64,000 nt of DNA. Origin: Asticcacaulis sp. YBE204. Lineage in GTDB: Bacteria; Pseudomonadota; Alphaproteobacteria; Caulobacterales; Caulobacteraceae. The translations under genes and the position numbers were made by a program. Positions 45,195 to 54,360 of the stretch are shown here, in pieces (the stretch's first letter is position 1; the number at the start of each line of letters is the position of its first letter). Where the stretch lies: the NCBI RefSeq assembly GCF_000495855.1, contig NZ_AWGF01000009.1, positions 62,001 to 126,000 on the forward strand. The letters run 5' to 3'. The notes below the pieces were generated by a model, which saw only the letters and a list, made by a program, of their open reading frames with translations, did no database searches and was not told the origin of the DNA.

Positions 45195-46444
45195 TGATAG
45201 CGGCTCAGGGCCAGATCGTCGGTCTTGATCTCCGGTCTCACACCGGAGATCAAGTCGGCCAGCATGCGACCCGACCCGCACGACATGGTCCAGCCCAGAG
45301 TCCCGTGGCCGGTATTGAGCCACAGGTTGTCGTAGCGCGTCTGGCCGATCACCGGCGTGCCGTCGGGCGTCATCGGGCGCAGGCCGGACCAGAACTTGGC
45401 CGCAGACTGATCGCCCGCACCTTCGAACAGGTCTTCGACCACATAGGTCAGCATATCCTGACGCTTTTGCGGCAAACTCTTTGAAAAACCGGCGATTTCG
45501 GCCATGCCGCCGACACGGATGCGCCCCCCAAGTCGCGTGATGGCGACCTTGTGCGCCTCGTCCATCACGGTCGAGACGGGCGCGCGGACCTCATCGGCGA
45601 TCGGCACGGTGATCGAATAGCCCTTGACCGGATAGACCGGCACCGACAGGCCCAGCGGCCTGACCATATGCGGGGTATAGCTGCCGAGCGCGGCGACGAA
45701 GACATCGGCCTCGATCTCGCCCGCCGAAGTGGTGACGGCGACGACGCGGTTGCCCTCCGTGCGGATACCGTCGATGGCGGTGTCGAACAGGTAGCGGACG
45801 CCGAGAGCTTCGGCCCTTTTGGCGAGCGCCTGTGTGAACAGGAAGCAGTCTCCGGTCTCGTCGTTCGGCAAGCGCAGGCCGCCCATCAGCTTGTCGCGCG
45901 CGCCGCTCAGGCCCGGTTCGGCGGCCACGCAGCCGGCCACGTCGAGCAGTTCGAATGGCACGCCGCCCGCTTCGAGCACGCGAAGGTCTTTCTGGATGCC
46001 GTCGATCTGCTTCTGGGTGCGGAAGACCTCCAGCGTCCCCTGTGTGCGGTGGTCGTATTGGATGCCCGTCTCGTCGCGCAGCGCCATCAGGCAGTCGCGG
46101 CTATATTCGGCCACGCGGACCATGCGCGCCTTGTTGACGGCGTAGCGTTCCGCCGTGCAGTTGCGCAGCATGGCCATCATCCAGCGCACGGTCGCCGCGT
46201 CGAAGATCGGGTTGAGGATCAGCGGCGCGCGCTTCATGAACAGCCACTTCACGGCCTTTTGCGGGATGCCGGGGGCGGCCCACGGCGACGAATAGCCGGG
46301 CGAGATTTCACCGGCATTGGCAAAGCTGGTCTCCAGCGCCGGGGCGCTCTGACGGTCGATGACGGTGACCTCATGACCGGCCCTGGCCAGATACCAGGCC
46401 GAGGTGATGCCGATGACCCCGGCGCCGAGGATGACGATTTTCAT
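45191..46444 (-). CDS. dadA: D-amino acid dehydrogenase
   Basis: A 417-residue FAD-dependent enzyme of the DadA family that oxidises D-amino acids, mainly D-alanine, to keto acids with transfer to the respiratory chain. The dinucleotide motif is [40 protein letters not shown] and the C-terminal [20 protein letters not shown] are DadA hallmarks. It lies 3 bases after the alanine racemase gene, so the two form a racemase-dehydrogenase pair for L-alanine use. The 3-prime end overlaps the convergent large LamG gene by 4 bases. Confidence 0.94.
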   Translation of the reverse strand: MKIVILGAGVIGITSAWYLARAGHEVTVIDRQSAPALETSFANAGEISPGYSSPWAAPGIPQKAVKWLFMKRAPLILNPIFDAATVRWMMAMLRNCTAERYAVNKARMVRVAEYSRDCLMALRDETGIQYDHRTQGTLEVFRTQKQIDGIQKDLRVLEAGGVPFELLDVAGCVAAEPGLSGARDKLMGGLRLPNDETGDCFLFTQALAKRAEALGVRYLFDTAIDGIRTEGNRVVAVTTSAGEIEADVFVAALGSYTPHMVRPLGLSVPVYPVKGYSITVPIADEVRAPVSTVMDEAHKVAITRLGGRIRVGGMAEIAGFSKSLPQKRQDMLTYVVEDLFEGAGDQSAAKFWSGLRPMTPDGTPVIGQTRYDNLWLNTGHGTLGWTMSCGSGRMLADLISGVRPEIKTDDLALSRYH

Positions 46445-46447
46445 GCC

Positions 46448-47575
46448 TTAAGCCTCCACATAGTGCCGGTAATAGCGCGACCTCAGCGCCGTCAGGATTT
46501 CATAGGAAATGGTCCCCGCGGCCGAGGCCAGATCGTCGATCGACTGGTGCGGGCCAAGCAGTTCGACGACGTCGCCGGGGTTCAGCGCACCGTCGGGCAA
46601 GGCGCTGATGTTGATGATGATCGAGTCCATCGAGACACGCCCGATGAAGGGCAGACGGATGCCCTGCCACCACACGCCCGCGTGGTTGCTGAGGGCGCGC
46701 GGCAGGCCATCGGCATAGCCCGCCGACAGAGTGGCGAGCCGCAAAGGCCGATCCGCGACGACCGTGCCGCCATAGCCGATGCGTGTGCCGGTCGGCACCT
46801 CACGCGTCTGGATCACGGCGACGTGCAAGGTGACCACGGGGCGCATGGGATTGCCGTCGGTGGACGGCGCGCCGCCATAGAGCGCGATCCCCGGACGGAT
46901 CAGGGCCTTGTGATAGGCCTGCCCCAGAAACGCGCCGCCGGAATTGGCGAAGCTGACCGGCAGGTGCGGGAACAGGGCCGACATCTCGGCCATGACCGTG
47001 AGTTGATCGGCATTGGCGGGGTGTTCGGGTTCGTCGGCGCAGGCCAGATGGCTCATCAGATGGGTGATCTCGATGCCTCTGAGCCGTTCCGGTTCGGCAG
47101 CCAGTGTGCGCAACTGATCGGGCTGCATCCCCAGCCGCGACATGCCGGTATCGACCTGCACAACCGCCGTGAGGGGACGACCCGCCTGCTGCGCCGTGGC
47201 GGACCAGCGCGCGACCTGTTCTAGCGAATTGAGGACGGGGATAAGGTCGTGTTCGACCGCCAGCGCCTCGGCGCCCGGCAGCAGGCCATTCAGGACGTAA
47301 ACATGGGCGTCGGTGGGCAGTGTCGGGCGCAGGGCCACGGCTTCGGTAACCAGCGCGACGAAAAAATCCCGGCACCCGGCGTCATAAAGCGTTTGGGCCA
47401 CCCGCGCCGCTCCCAGCCCGTAGGCATCGGCCTTGACGACGGCGGCCATGCTGGCGTCGGGCGCGGTGGCTTGTAACAGGTGGTAATTATGTCTTAGCGC
47501 CGTCAGGTCGATGCTCAGAACCCCGGCGTAACCCTGAGACAAGGCGTCACCGAACGGTATAACGGTTTCACACAC
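46448..47575 (-). CDS. alr: Alanine racemase (catabolic type, with dadA)
   Basis: A 375-residue PLP enzyme. The PLP Lys is Lys48 in AVVKADAYGLG and the second catalytic Tyr lies in RIGYGGTVV. VDTGMSRLGM, HLMSHLACAD and RPGIALYGGAP are family motifs. I choose the GTG at 47575 because GGGAGAGG lies 3-10 bases before it; the frame runs 10 codons further to an ATG without such a site. Adjacent to dadA, it is probably the catabolic racemase (dadX role) supplying D-alanine to the dehydrogenase. It could also serve peptidoglycan synthesis. Confidence 0.93.
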   Translation of the reverse strand: MCETVIPFGDALSQGYAGVLSIDLTALRHNYHLLQATAPDASMAAVVKADAYGLGAARVAQTLYDAGCRDFFVALVTEAVALRPTLPTDAHVYVLNGLLPGAEALAVEHDLIPVLNSLEQVARWSATAQQAGRPLTAVVQVDTGMSRLGMQPDQLRTLAAEPERLRGIEITHLMSHLACADEPEHPANADQLTVMAEMSALFPHLPVSFANSGGAFLGQAYHKALIRPGIALYGGAPSTDGNPMRPVVTLHVAVIQTREVPTGTRIGYGGTVVADRPLRLATLSAGYADGLPRALSNHAGVWWQGIRLPFIGRVSMDSIIINISALPDGALNPGDVVELLGPHQSIDDLASAAGTISYEILTALRSRYYRHYVEA

Positions 47576-47697
47576 GACCCTCTCCCTTCGCAGATGAAAA
47601 ACCATAACTCAGTAGACGGCGGATATCGTGCGAAATCGTCGGAGATAATTGTGCGCGGAGGCCTTAAACGGCAAGGCTCCGGCGGCAACGCAAAAAT

Positions 47698-48567
47698 TTA
47701 CACCGCGCCGCCATTCGGGGCGGGCTCTTCGGTCGATATGGCGTCCGTTGTCCGACCGTCCAGTTCCGGCGAGCCGTCGGCGTGTTCGATGCGGATTTCG
47801 ACCGGTCCGTAGTCGACCTCGCCGCCGAACGGCGAGCAAAAGGCGATTTCGGCGGCGTCACGCCCGACGCCGATGCGCACCAGTCCGTCGAGATGCGCCT
47901 GACGCGTGCCGTCGAACAGCCACCAGCGGCCATCGAGATAGGCTTCGAACACCGCATGGAAATCGCGCGGTTGCAGACCGTAGGCGTAGCAGCTGACGAA
48001 ACGTGCCGGGATGTTCAGCGCCCGACAGAAGGCAATGCCAAGATGGGCGAAATCGCGACACACCCCGGCGCGCAGCAACAGGCTTTCCGAGGCGGTGGTT
48101 TGCTCGTTCGACGATCCGCGCTGATAGTCTATATTGTCGTAAAGCCAGTTACAGATCGCCGTCACGCGGCTGAACCCCGGCGCGAGGTAGCCGAACTCCT
48201 TGCGTGCGAAGGCCGCCAGCCGATCGGACGGCACGAAGCGCGACGGCAGGAGAAACGGCATGATATCAAGCGGCAAACGCTCAACCGGCGTTTCCTGAAC
48301 CGTGGCCGGATTGGCGCGGAACACGTCGAGCGTCACCTCGGCCTCATAGTGTACGGTCAGGGGACCGACCGGGGCATGGATACCGAAATAGCGGTTATTG
48401 ATGTCCGGCACCGTATGCTGGCTGAGGGGCAGATCGGGCGTCAGGGTCAGGGTCTCGACCAGATCGAGATGTCGTTGCAGGCGCGCCACCTCGATATTGA
48501 AAATGAAGACGGTGGGCGTGCGAACCTCGTAGGCGAGTGTGCAGCCGAGTTTGTAGCGTATGGTCAT
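47698..48567 (-). CDS. Transglutaminase-like family protein
   Basis: A 289-residue cytoplasmic protein of the bacterial transglutaminase-like group. The N-terminal beta-domain (about 5-110) is followed by the papain-like core. The triad is Cys in RAGVCRDFAHLG, His in DFHAVFEAY and Asp in WWLFDGT. RVTAICNWLYDNIDY is the preceding helix typical of the family. The ATG at 48567 begins the usual MTIRYKLG-type N-terminus. It is probably a protease or amidase-like enzyme, since transpeptidase activity is not established for most members. It is 81 bases downstream of the DUF6880 gene on the same strand. Confidence 0.86.
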   Translation of the reverse strand: MTIRYKLGCTLAYEVRTPTVFIFNIEVARLQRHLDLVETLTLTPDLPLSQHTVPDINNRYFGIHAPVGPLTVHYEAEVTLDVFRANPATVQETPVERLPLDIMPFLLPSRFVPSDRLAAFARKEFGYLAPGFSRVTAICNWLYDNIDYQRGSSNEQTTASESLLLRAGVCRDFAHLGIAFCRALNIPARFVSCYAYGLQPRDFHAVFEAYLDGRWWLFDGTRQAHLDGLVRIGVGRDAAEIAFCSPFGGEVDYGPVEIRIEHADGSPELDGRTTDAISTEEPAPNGGAV

Positions 48568-48648
48568 GGTCACCGTCGTCAAAGCGTGGGGTTGCGTTTG
48601 ACATAGACGGCGGGACTGAAAGGATTCGATGCCTTTCAAGGGTGAAAC

Positions 48649-50079
48649 CTATTCGTCTACGGCGCGCCAGAACTCGACGCGGTGGCGGTAGGTTTTGCGC
48701 AAGCCGCCGAGCCACTCGGCATGGGGTGTCGATGCGCCGTAATCCTCGATATGAGGGTCGAGGCGTTCGATCTCCCACACCGCGGCGGCGGCGGCCTTGT
48801 AACGGTCGCTGTGGGCATTGAAGAGGATCGATTCGACGACTTTCCTGAGCAGCAGGGTCGCCGCCAGCGGATAACGCGCGGCCAGTCGGTCGGCGGCGGC
48901 GGTCAATCCCGCTTCGTCATCGCCGTTCAGGTTGCGGATGCGCTCGATAATCAGTCGCGCCGCGCGCTCCAGCGACGGCCACGCAATCAGCAGGTCGAGC
49001 GCCCGACCGGCATCGGGGTGCGACATGGCCCGGTCAAGCGCTTCGTCTTCGGCCTCGATATCGTCGAAATCGGGCAAGCGTTTCAGGTGTTCGCGAAGAT
49101 AGGTGGCATCGAGCGTCGCGAGAAAGGTGTCGAGCCGCAGCGCCTGTGCCTCTTCGCTGTGTCCGGCGACCTGTAATGCCTCGACGCGCAGGCGCGTCCA
49201 TTCCGGTGGCCGGTCGCGGGGGCGCTCGGTGACGCCATCGAGCGTGGCTAGAGCGTCTTCGGCGCGGTTGGCGCTCAGTTGCCGTTCGGCGATGCGCAAG
49301 GCGGTCGCCAGCGTCCGGCGACTGGGTTGAAGTGCGATAAAGGCGTCGACATCGCCTAGCGCATCCGCAATGGCTTCCAGCGCCACGCGAAGACTATCGG
49401 CACGCGACCGGCGGCGGGCGAAGCTATATTCCAATGTGCGGTTACGCCGCCACTTCGACATGCGCCGCGATTTCGGCGCGGCGGCTTTTTCAGGAATGGC
49501 GGCGGCGGTTTCCAGTTGCCCGCGCAGGGCCACGAGGCCGTCGTCCCCCAGAGTCGGCACCAGTCCGGCGACGAGCGGGTCGGCCTGTCCATAGCCATTG
49601 TGGATCAGCAATTCCACGACCTGCGGGATCAGGGTGGGCGGGGCGATTTGGGCCGACGCAGCGATGGCGCCGAAATCGACGGCGGCCTGCGCGAACAGAG
49701 CGAGCATCTCGCCGGAATTGTCGCTGGCGCGTTCCAGCACGGCATTGCTCATGCGCAGGAACTGCCCGATTAGAGACAAGGCTTCGGCGGGGGCGGCGGG
49801 CGCGACCTGTTCGACGATCAGCCTGCGCTGGCTGTGCAGGTCAGCGCGGAAGGTCTTGAGCGTGCGCCAGCCGATCATGGTTTCGGCGGCGGCAATGGTA
49901 GTCAGGCGCTTGCGGATTTCGGCGGCCAGCTTGTCGGGGCTGTCCTGCCCGGCCAGTTCCATGCGCAGTCGGCGCTTGGCATTGGCGTCGCCGGTGCTGA
50001 TTTCCATTAAAAGCGCCGCCAGCCGTTCCGCGCCGAGGGCTTCGAGATTCGTGGCGTTCAGGGTCGTTTTAGAGGCCAT
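48649..50079 (-). CDS. DUF6880 family protein
   Basis: A 476-residue soluble, helix-rich protein with no signal peptide or membrane segment. NATNLEALGAERLAALLMEI, DKLAAEIRKRLTTI and KTFRADLHSQRRLIVEQVAP fit DUF6880. RLRVEALQVAGHSEEAQALR and AERQLSANRAEDALATLDG look like TPR-type helices. Function is unknown; members often contain such helical repeats. It stands between the antiporter (upstream on this strand) and the transglutaminase-like gene, possibly co-transcribed. Confidence 0.8.
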   Translation of the reverse strand: MASKTTLNATNLEALGAERLAALLMEISTGDANAKRRLRMELAGQDSPDKLAAEIRKRLTTIAAAETMIGWRTLKTFRADLHSQRRLIVEQVAPAAPAEALSLIGQFLRMSNAVLERASDNSGEMLALFAQAAVDFGAIAASAQIAPPTLIPQVVELLIHNGYGQADPLVAGLVPTLGDDGLVALRGQLETAAAIPEKAAAPKSRRMSKWRRNRTLEYSFARRRSRADSLRVALEAIADALGDVDAFIALQPSRRTLATALRIAERQLSANRAEDALATLDGVTERPRDRPPEWTRLRVEALQVAGHSEEAQALRLDTFLATLDATYLREHLKRLPDFDDIEAEDEALDRAMSHPDAGRALDLLIAWPSLERAARLIIERIRNLNGDDEAGLTAAADRLAARYPLAATLLLRKVVESILFNAHSDRYKAAAAAVWEIERLDPHIEDYGASTPHAEWLGGLRKTYRHRVEFWRAVDE

Positions 50080-50111
50080 GACATGTATTTAGGATGTCAC
50101 ATCATAAATAG

Positions 50112-51761
50112 CTAGCGCAGGGCCAGCCGCGCCTCCATCAGGTCGGCTTCGCGGATCAGCTTCTGCATGGTTTCGTTGTGGATGTCCTGACGGCGACCGA
50201 GGAACAGGATTTCCTCTCGCTCGGCCCCTATGCCGACCCTGAACAGTTCGCGCTCGATGTCGCGCAGGCGCTGGGCGCTGGCGGCGTCTTCGGGGCTGGC
50301 GTTACCCCCAAAGGCTATCGTGTCGATGCGCTGACGGTAATAGGCCATGACGCGCAAACCCGCCTGCGCATAGAGGTCGGCATCGACGCGCCCGTCGGCC
50401 AGATTGTGCTGCGCCTGTTCGACCGCGCGGATGGCGGCTTCGGCGGCGCGGGTGCGGGCGGCGTCGTGGGCTTCGTCCTCGTGCTCCGGCGGCAGGTCGA
50501 GATTCTTCAGTAGCAGCGGCAGGCCGAGGCTGGCGGCGATCAGCGACACGATGATCACCCCGGCGGCGAGACAAATCGCCAGATCGCGGGCCGGGAAATC
50601 CGTGCCGTCGCTCAAGGCCAGCGGCAAGGTCAGGATACCGGCGAGCGTAATCGCGCCCTTGGCCCCGGCCAGCGACGTGGCGGCGATGATGCGCCAGTTG
50701 GGCCGCACGGTCGGCTGACCCTTGCGTTTGGCGCGGAAGGTGGTGAAACGCAGCGACACCCAGACCCAGACGAAGCGCGCCGAGGCCAGAAGCGCGGTGA
50801 TAGCCAGCACGTAGATGCCCAACCACCACGGCTCATGGTGGCCGGTCAGCTGAACCGTATCGACCGCACCCTGAAAGATACCGGGCAGTTGCTCACCCAG
50901 CAGGACGAAGATTGCGCCATTGGCGGCGAACTGCACCATGTCCCACACGACGTCGCGGCGGATGCGGCTGACGGCGGCGCCCTGCGACGGCTTTTCGACG
51001 AAGCTCATGGTGAAACCGGCGGCGACGGCGGCGAGGATACCGGAGCAATGGACGTGTTCGGCGGCCAGATAGGCGGCGAAGGGGATGAGCAGGCTGATCA
51101 GGATGAACGAGCCCGGATCGTTGCCGTAGCGCTCGGACACCCAGCCCTTGGCGCGGGTGATGGCCCAGGCGACCGCGATGCCGATGGCCAGACCGCCCAG
51201 CGCCAGCCACAGGAAGGTCAGGGCGGCATTGCCGGCCGAAAAGGTCCCGGTCAGGGCGGCGGCGATGGCGAAGCGCAGGCAGACGAGGCCCGACGCATCG
51301 TTGAGCAGGGCCTCGCCTTCGAGGATGTGCATCAGGCGCTTGGGGATCGGGACGCGCGCGGCTATGGCCGAGACGGCGATCGGGTCCGTCGGGGCCAACA
51401 CAGCGGCCAGCGCGAAGGCCACCGCGATGGGCATGCTTGGGATCAGCCAGTGGATGAACAGGCCGACGCCGATGACCGTAAAGGCGACGAGGCCCAGCGC
51501 CAGTTCGAGGATCGTGCCGATATCGCGGAACAGGCCGTCCTTGGGGATGCGCCAGCCGTCGAGAAACAGCAGCGGCGGCAGGAAGAGGAGAAAGAAAATC
51601 TCCGGATTCAGCTCGATATTGACGTCGGTCACCAGCGCGATCAGGGCGCCGAAAGCGATCTGCACCAGAGGCAGGGGCAGGGCCCACGGTAACATACGGC
51701 TCAAGACGCCGCTGAGCACGACGGCCAGCAGCATGACCAGAACGATCGAGATGGGTTCCAA
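50112..51761 (-). CDS. CPA1-family Na+/H+ antiporter
   Basis: A 549-residue inner-membrane antiporter with about twelve helices and a C-terminal cytoplasmic tail of about 150 residues. Key motifs are LAPTDPIAVSAIAARVPIPK and GEALLNDASGLVCLRFAIA with the transport Asp, plus GAKGAITLAGILTLPLAL. These are typical of NhaP/YjcE-like CPA1 exchangers. The tail is charged (HEDEAHDAARTRAAEAAIRA), probably regulatory. It exchanges cytoplasmic Na+ or K+ for protons. It lies 79 bases after the M20 gene on the same strand. Confidence 0.92.
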   Translation of the reverse strand: MEPISIVLVMLLAVVLSGVLSRMLPWALPLPLVQIAFGALIALVTDVNIELNPEIFFLLFLPPLLFLDGWRIPKDGLFRDIGTILELALGLVAFTVIGVGLFIHWLIPSMPIAVAFALAAVLAPTDPIAVSAIAARVPIPKRLMHILEGEALLNDASGLVCLRFAIAAALTGTFSAGNAALTFLWLALGGLAIGIAVAWAITRAKGWVSERYGNDPGSFILISLLIPFAAYLAAEHVHCSGILAAVAAGFTMSFVEKPSQGAAVSRIRRDVVWDMVQFAANGAIFVLLGEQLPGIFQGAVDTVQLTGHHEPWWLGIYVLAITALLASARFVWVWVSLRFTTFRAKRKGQPTVRPNWRIIAATSLAGAKGAITLAGILTLPLALSDGTDFPARDLAICLAAGVIIVSLIAASLGLPLLLKNLDLPPEHEDEAHDAARTRAAEAAIRAVEQAQHNLADGRVDADLYAQAGLRVMAYYRQRIDTIAFGGNASPEDAASAQRLRDIERELFRVGIGAEREEILFLGRRQDIHNETMQKLIREADLMEARLALR

Positions 51762-51840
51762 TGGGGACTCCTTAGGCGTCTATCTTTAGACGCCCGGTTG
51801 GACCCCGATCAACCCTTTTCCCATACGATTTTGTGAAGCG

Positions 51841-53151
51841 TCAGGCTTTCCAGCCGAGCAGGAAAAGGGCGGCCTCGGCATGGGCGCGGACGCCGACCTC
51901 CAGCGCCGGTTCGTAGATGTCGAAATAGGGCGAGTGGTTGGGTGGGCTTTCGCCGGGTTTCTTGCCCGGCCAGGCCGCGCCGAGGAAGGCGAAGACGCCC
52001 GGCACCTTTTTCTGAAACTGCGAAAAATCCTCGGCCCCGGTGATGGCCGAGGTGTTGGGCTCGATCTTGTCGGTCCCCCCGGCGGCGCGGGCGAGCGTCG
52101 GGGCGATATCGACGGCCAGTTTCGGGTCATTATAGGTCAGGGGTGCCGACAGGACGAATTCGACTTCCGCTTTCGCACCATAGGCCTCGGCCAGCGCCTG
52201 AACGGTCTTGGTCACGCGGGCATGGACGTCGGCGCGACGGGCTTCGGAAAAGGTGCGCAGCGTGCCGCCCAGCTTGAACTCTTCAGGGATGATGTTGAAA
52301 CGCACACCGCCCTGCATGGTGGTGATCGACAGGACGGTGGCCTCGGTCGTCACGTCGATCTGACGCGCGGCGATCTGATTGACCGCGCCGACAATATCCG
52401 AGGCCAGCGCCGTGATATCGACGCCGTTCCACGGCTGCGCGCCGTGGGTCTGCTTGCCGGTCAGGCGGATTTCGACGCGGTCGGCGGCGGCCATAAAGCC
52501 CTTGGGTCGCCAGTAGAGCTTGCCCGTTTCCATCGGCCAGACGTGCAGGCCGAAGATCGATTTGATCTTATAGGTCTCGATGACCCCCTCGGCGACCATC
52601 AGCTCTGCGCCGCCCTTTTCGCCGGGGGGCGGGCCTTCCTCGGCGGGCTGAAAGATGAAGACGACGCTGCCCGCGATATCGCTTTTGAGCGCGGTCAGCA
52701 CCTCGGCGGCCCCCAGCAGCATGGCGACGTGGGCGTCGTGGCCGCAGGCATGGGTGATCGGCACGGTCTTGCCGTCGTATTCGCCGGTGGCTTTGGAGGC
52801 GAAGGCCAGACCGGTCTTTTCCAGCACGGGCAGGCCGTCCATATCGGCGCGAAGCGCCACTGCCGGACCGGGTTTGCCGCCTTTCAGGACGCCGATGACG
52901 CCGGTAAAGGCGATCTTCTCCTGAACTTCGAGGCCCAGACGGCGCAGTTCAGTGGCGACCAAAGCCGCCGTGCGGACTTCATGATTACCGAGTTCGGGGT
53001 GTTCGTGGACATCGCGCCGCCACGCGACGACCTTGGGCTGCACCTTCGCGGCGAGGGTGGCGATCTGACTGGTGGCCGCCGCACGCGCCAGAGGTGACAA
53101 ACCCAGCGCCGTCAGACCGGCCAATCCCGTTATAAGCTGCCGACGTTCCAT
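51841..53151 (-). CDS. Exported M20-family amidohydrolase
   Basis: A 436-residue M20D-type metal hydrolase (hippurate/indoleacetyl-amino-acid hydrolase group). An N-terminal signal with paired Arg (MERRQLITGLAGLTALGLSP) suggests Tat export. Metal-binding segments are HACGHDAHVAML at about residues 134-145, PAEEGPPPGEKGG and GLHVWPMETG; the dimerisation domain spans about 215-330. A late GAEDFSQFQKKVPG supplies the last metal residue. It probably removes acyl or aryl groups from N-acyl amino acids in the periplasm; the substrate is unknown. Confidence 0.9.
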   Translation of the reverse strand: MERRQLITGLAGLTALGLSPLARAAATSQIATLAAKVQPKVVAWRRDVHEHPELGNHEVRTAALVATELRRLGLEVQEKIAFTGVIGVLKGGKPGPAVALRADMDGLPVLEKTGLAFASKATGEYDGKTVPITHACGHDAHVAMLLGAAEVLTALKSDIAGSVVFIFQPAEEGPPPGEKGGAELMVAEGVIETYKIKSIFGLHVWPMETGKLYWRPKGFMAAADRVEIRLTGKQTHGAQPWNGVDITALASDIVGAVNQIAARQIDVTTEATVLSITTMQGGVRFNIIPEEFKLGGTLRTFSEARRADVHARVTKTVQALAEAYGAKAEVEFVLSAPLTYNDPKLAVDIAPTLARAAGGTDKIEPNTSAITGAEDFSQFQKKVPGVFAFLGAAWPGKKPGESPPNHSPYFDIYEPALEVGVRAHAEAALFLLGWKA

Positions 53152-53204
53152 CCTGCCCTCCGAAAAATATCAGAGACATGTCAGGCCGCGTTCGGTTGTG
53201 AGTC

Positions 53205-53241
53205 AATAAAAAAACCGCCCGGACGGGGGTCCGGGCGGTTT
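53205..53241 (-). terminator. Intrinsic terminator after cyoD
   Basis: A 12-bp stem (AAACCGCCCGGA / TCCGGGCGGTTT, 53212-53241) with a six-base loop. On the reverse strand it runs into a seven-T tract. It lies 20 bases after the cyoD stop codon and ends the cyoABCD transcript. Confidence 0.9.
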
Positions 53242-53261
53242 CGATAGCTTCAAATTCAATC

Positions 53262-53696
53262 TTAACCCATGCCGCCGGGCATCATGCCGGGGTGCATATT
53301 GTGGTTCAGGTGGAACATGACCCAGATCGTGCCGACGATCAGGATGCCGACGATGATCACGGTGAAGACGAAGGCCGCATTGTTCCAGATCTGGCTCGAC
53401 GAGGTGTCCATATGCAGGAAGTAGTGCAGGTGGACGACGATCTGGATGACGCCGAGGATCAGGATCGCCGGGATCAGGGTCGCGGCGGGCAGGATCTTCA
53501 GCATGGTCAGGGCGAACGGAATGCCGGTCAGGACGACCGACAGGGCGAAACCGATCAGGTAGGACTTGACCGAGCCGTGGCTGGCGCCATGATCGTGGCC
53601 ATGCTCATGATTGAGCTTATCGACCGCGTGGTGATCCGCCAGTTCGGTGTGCGGGTCCTTCGCCTTGTGCAGGGTAGGTTCGTTAGGGACGTGCAT
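53262..53696 (-). CDS. cyoD: Cytochrome bo3 quinol oxidase subunit IV
   Basis: A 144-residue subunit IV of the heme-copper quinol oxidase with three membrane helices: YLIGFALSVVLTGIPFALTM, ATLIPAILILGVIQIVVHLHYFLHMD and AAFVFTVIIVGILIVGTIWVM (in pieces). The HYFLHMD motif is diagnostic. The N-terminus is His-rich and longer than in E. coli. It assists assembly of the core. The start overlaps the cyoC stop by one base. Confidence 0.94.
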   Translation of the reverse strand: MHVPNEPTLHKAKDPHTELADHHAVDKLNHEHGHDHGASHGSVKSYLIGFALSVVLTGIPFALTMLKILPAATLIPAILILGVIQIVVHLHYFLHMDTSSSQIWNNAAFVFTVIIVGILIVGTIWVMFHLNHNMHPGMMPGGMG

Positions 53697-54358
53697 CAGG
53701 CGGCTCCCATCAGATAGACGATGCTGAAAACGCCGATCCAGATGATGTCGAGGAAGTGCCAGAACAGGCTCAGCTCCATCATGCGGATGCGGTTGGCGGA
53801 GGTCAGGCCGCGGCGGGACAGGTGGACGAACATGATCGCCATCCAGACGAGGCCGGACGTTACGTGGATGCCGTGCGTGCCGACCAGCGTGAAGAAGGCT
53901 GACAGGAAGGCCGACCGGTCAGGGCCCGCGCCTTCGTGGATCAGGTGGTTGAACTCATAGAGTTCCATGCCCATGAAGCCGAGGCCGAGCAGGCCGGTGA
54001 CGGCCAGCCAGCCCATGACGCCCTTGAGCTTGTTGGCCTGCATCGAGATCATCGACAGACCAAAGGTCAGGGATGACAACAGCAGCAGCGCCGTTTCGAT
54101 CGCCACGAAGCTGAGGTCGAACAGTTCGCGCCCGTTCGGGCCGCCGGCGGTCGCGTCCTTCAGAACGCCGTAGGTGGCGAAGATCGTCGCGAACAGGATG
54201 CAGTCGCTCATCAGATAGATCCAGAAACCCAGTGTGACCTTGGTTTCTTCGTCCTGATGGTGATGGTCGTGCGTATCGTGGGCGTCGTTCGGATTATGGT
54301 CGTAGGCGGACTTCAGTTCGTCCTTGATCGCCTCGATGGGGTTAGCAGGATGGCTCAT
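53696..54358 (-). CDS. cyoC: Cytochrome bo3 quinol oxidase subunit III
   Basis: A 220-residue subunit III with five helices. [22 protein letters not shown] (in pieces) opens helix 1. [20 protein letters not shown] holds the conserved His and Gly of the family. The His/Asp-rich N-terminus ([12 protein letters not shown]) is unusual but variable in the family. It is 2 bases after cyoB and overlaps cyoD by one base. Confidence 0.95.
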   Translation of the reverse strand: MSHPANPIEAIKDELKSAYDHNPNDAHDTHDHHHQDEETKVTLGFWIYLMSDCILFATIFATYGVLKDATAGGPNGRELFDLSFVAIETALLLLSSLTFGLSMISMQANKLKGVMGWLAVTGLLGLGFMGMELYEFNHLIHEGAGPDRSAFLSAFFTLVGTHGIHVTSGLVWMAIMFVHLSRRGLTSANRIRMMELSLFWHFLDIIWIGVFSIVYLMGAA

Positions 54359-54360
54359 GA

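Noticed and set aside
42489-45323. 944-codon open frame on the - strand opposite the LamG gene
   Set aside because: It is a shadow frame: the opposite strand has a signal peptide, LamG motifs and a ribosome-binding site, while this product has Arg/Gln/Asp-rich composition and no recognisable domain.
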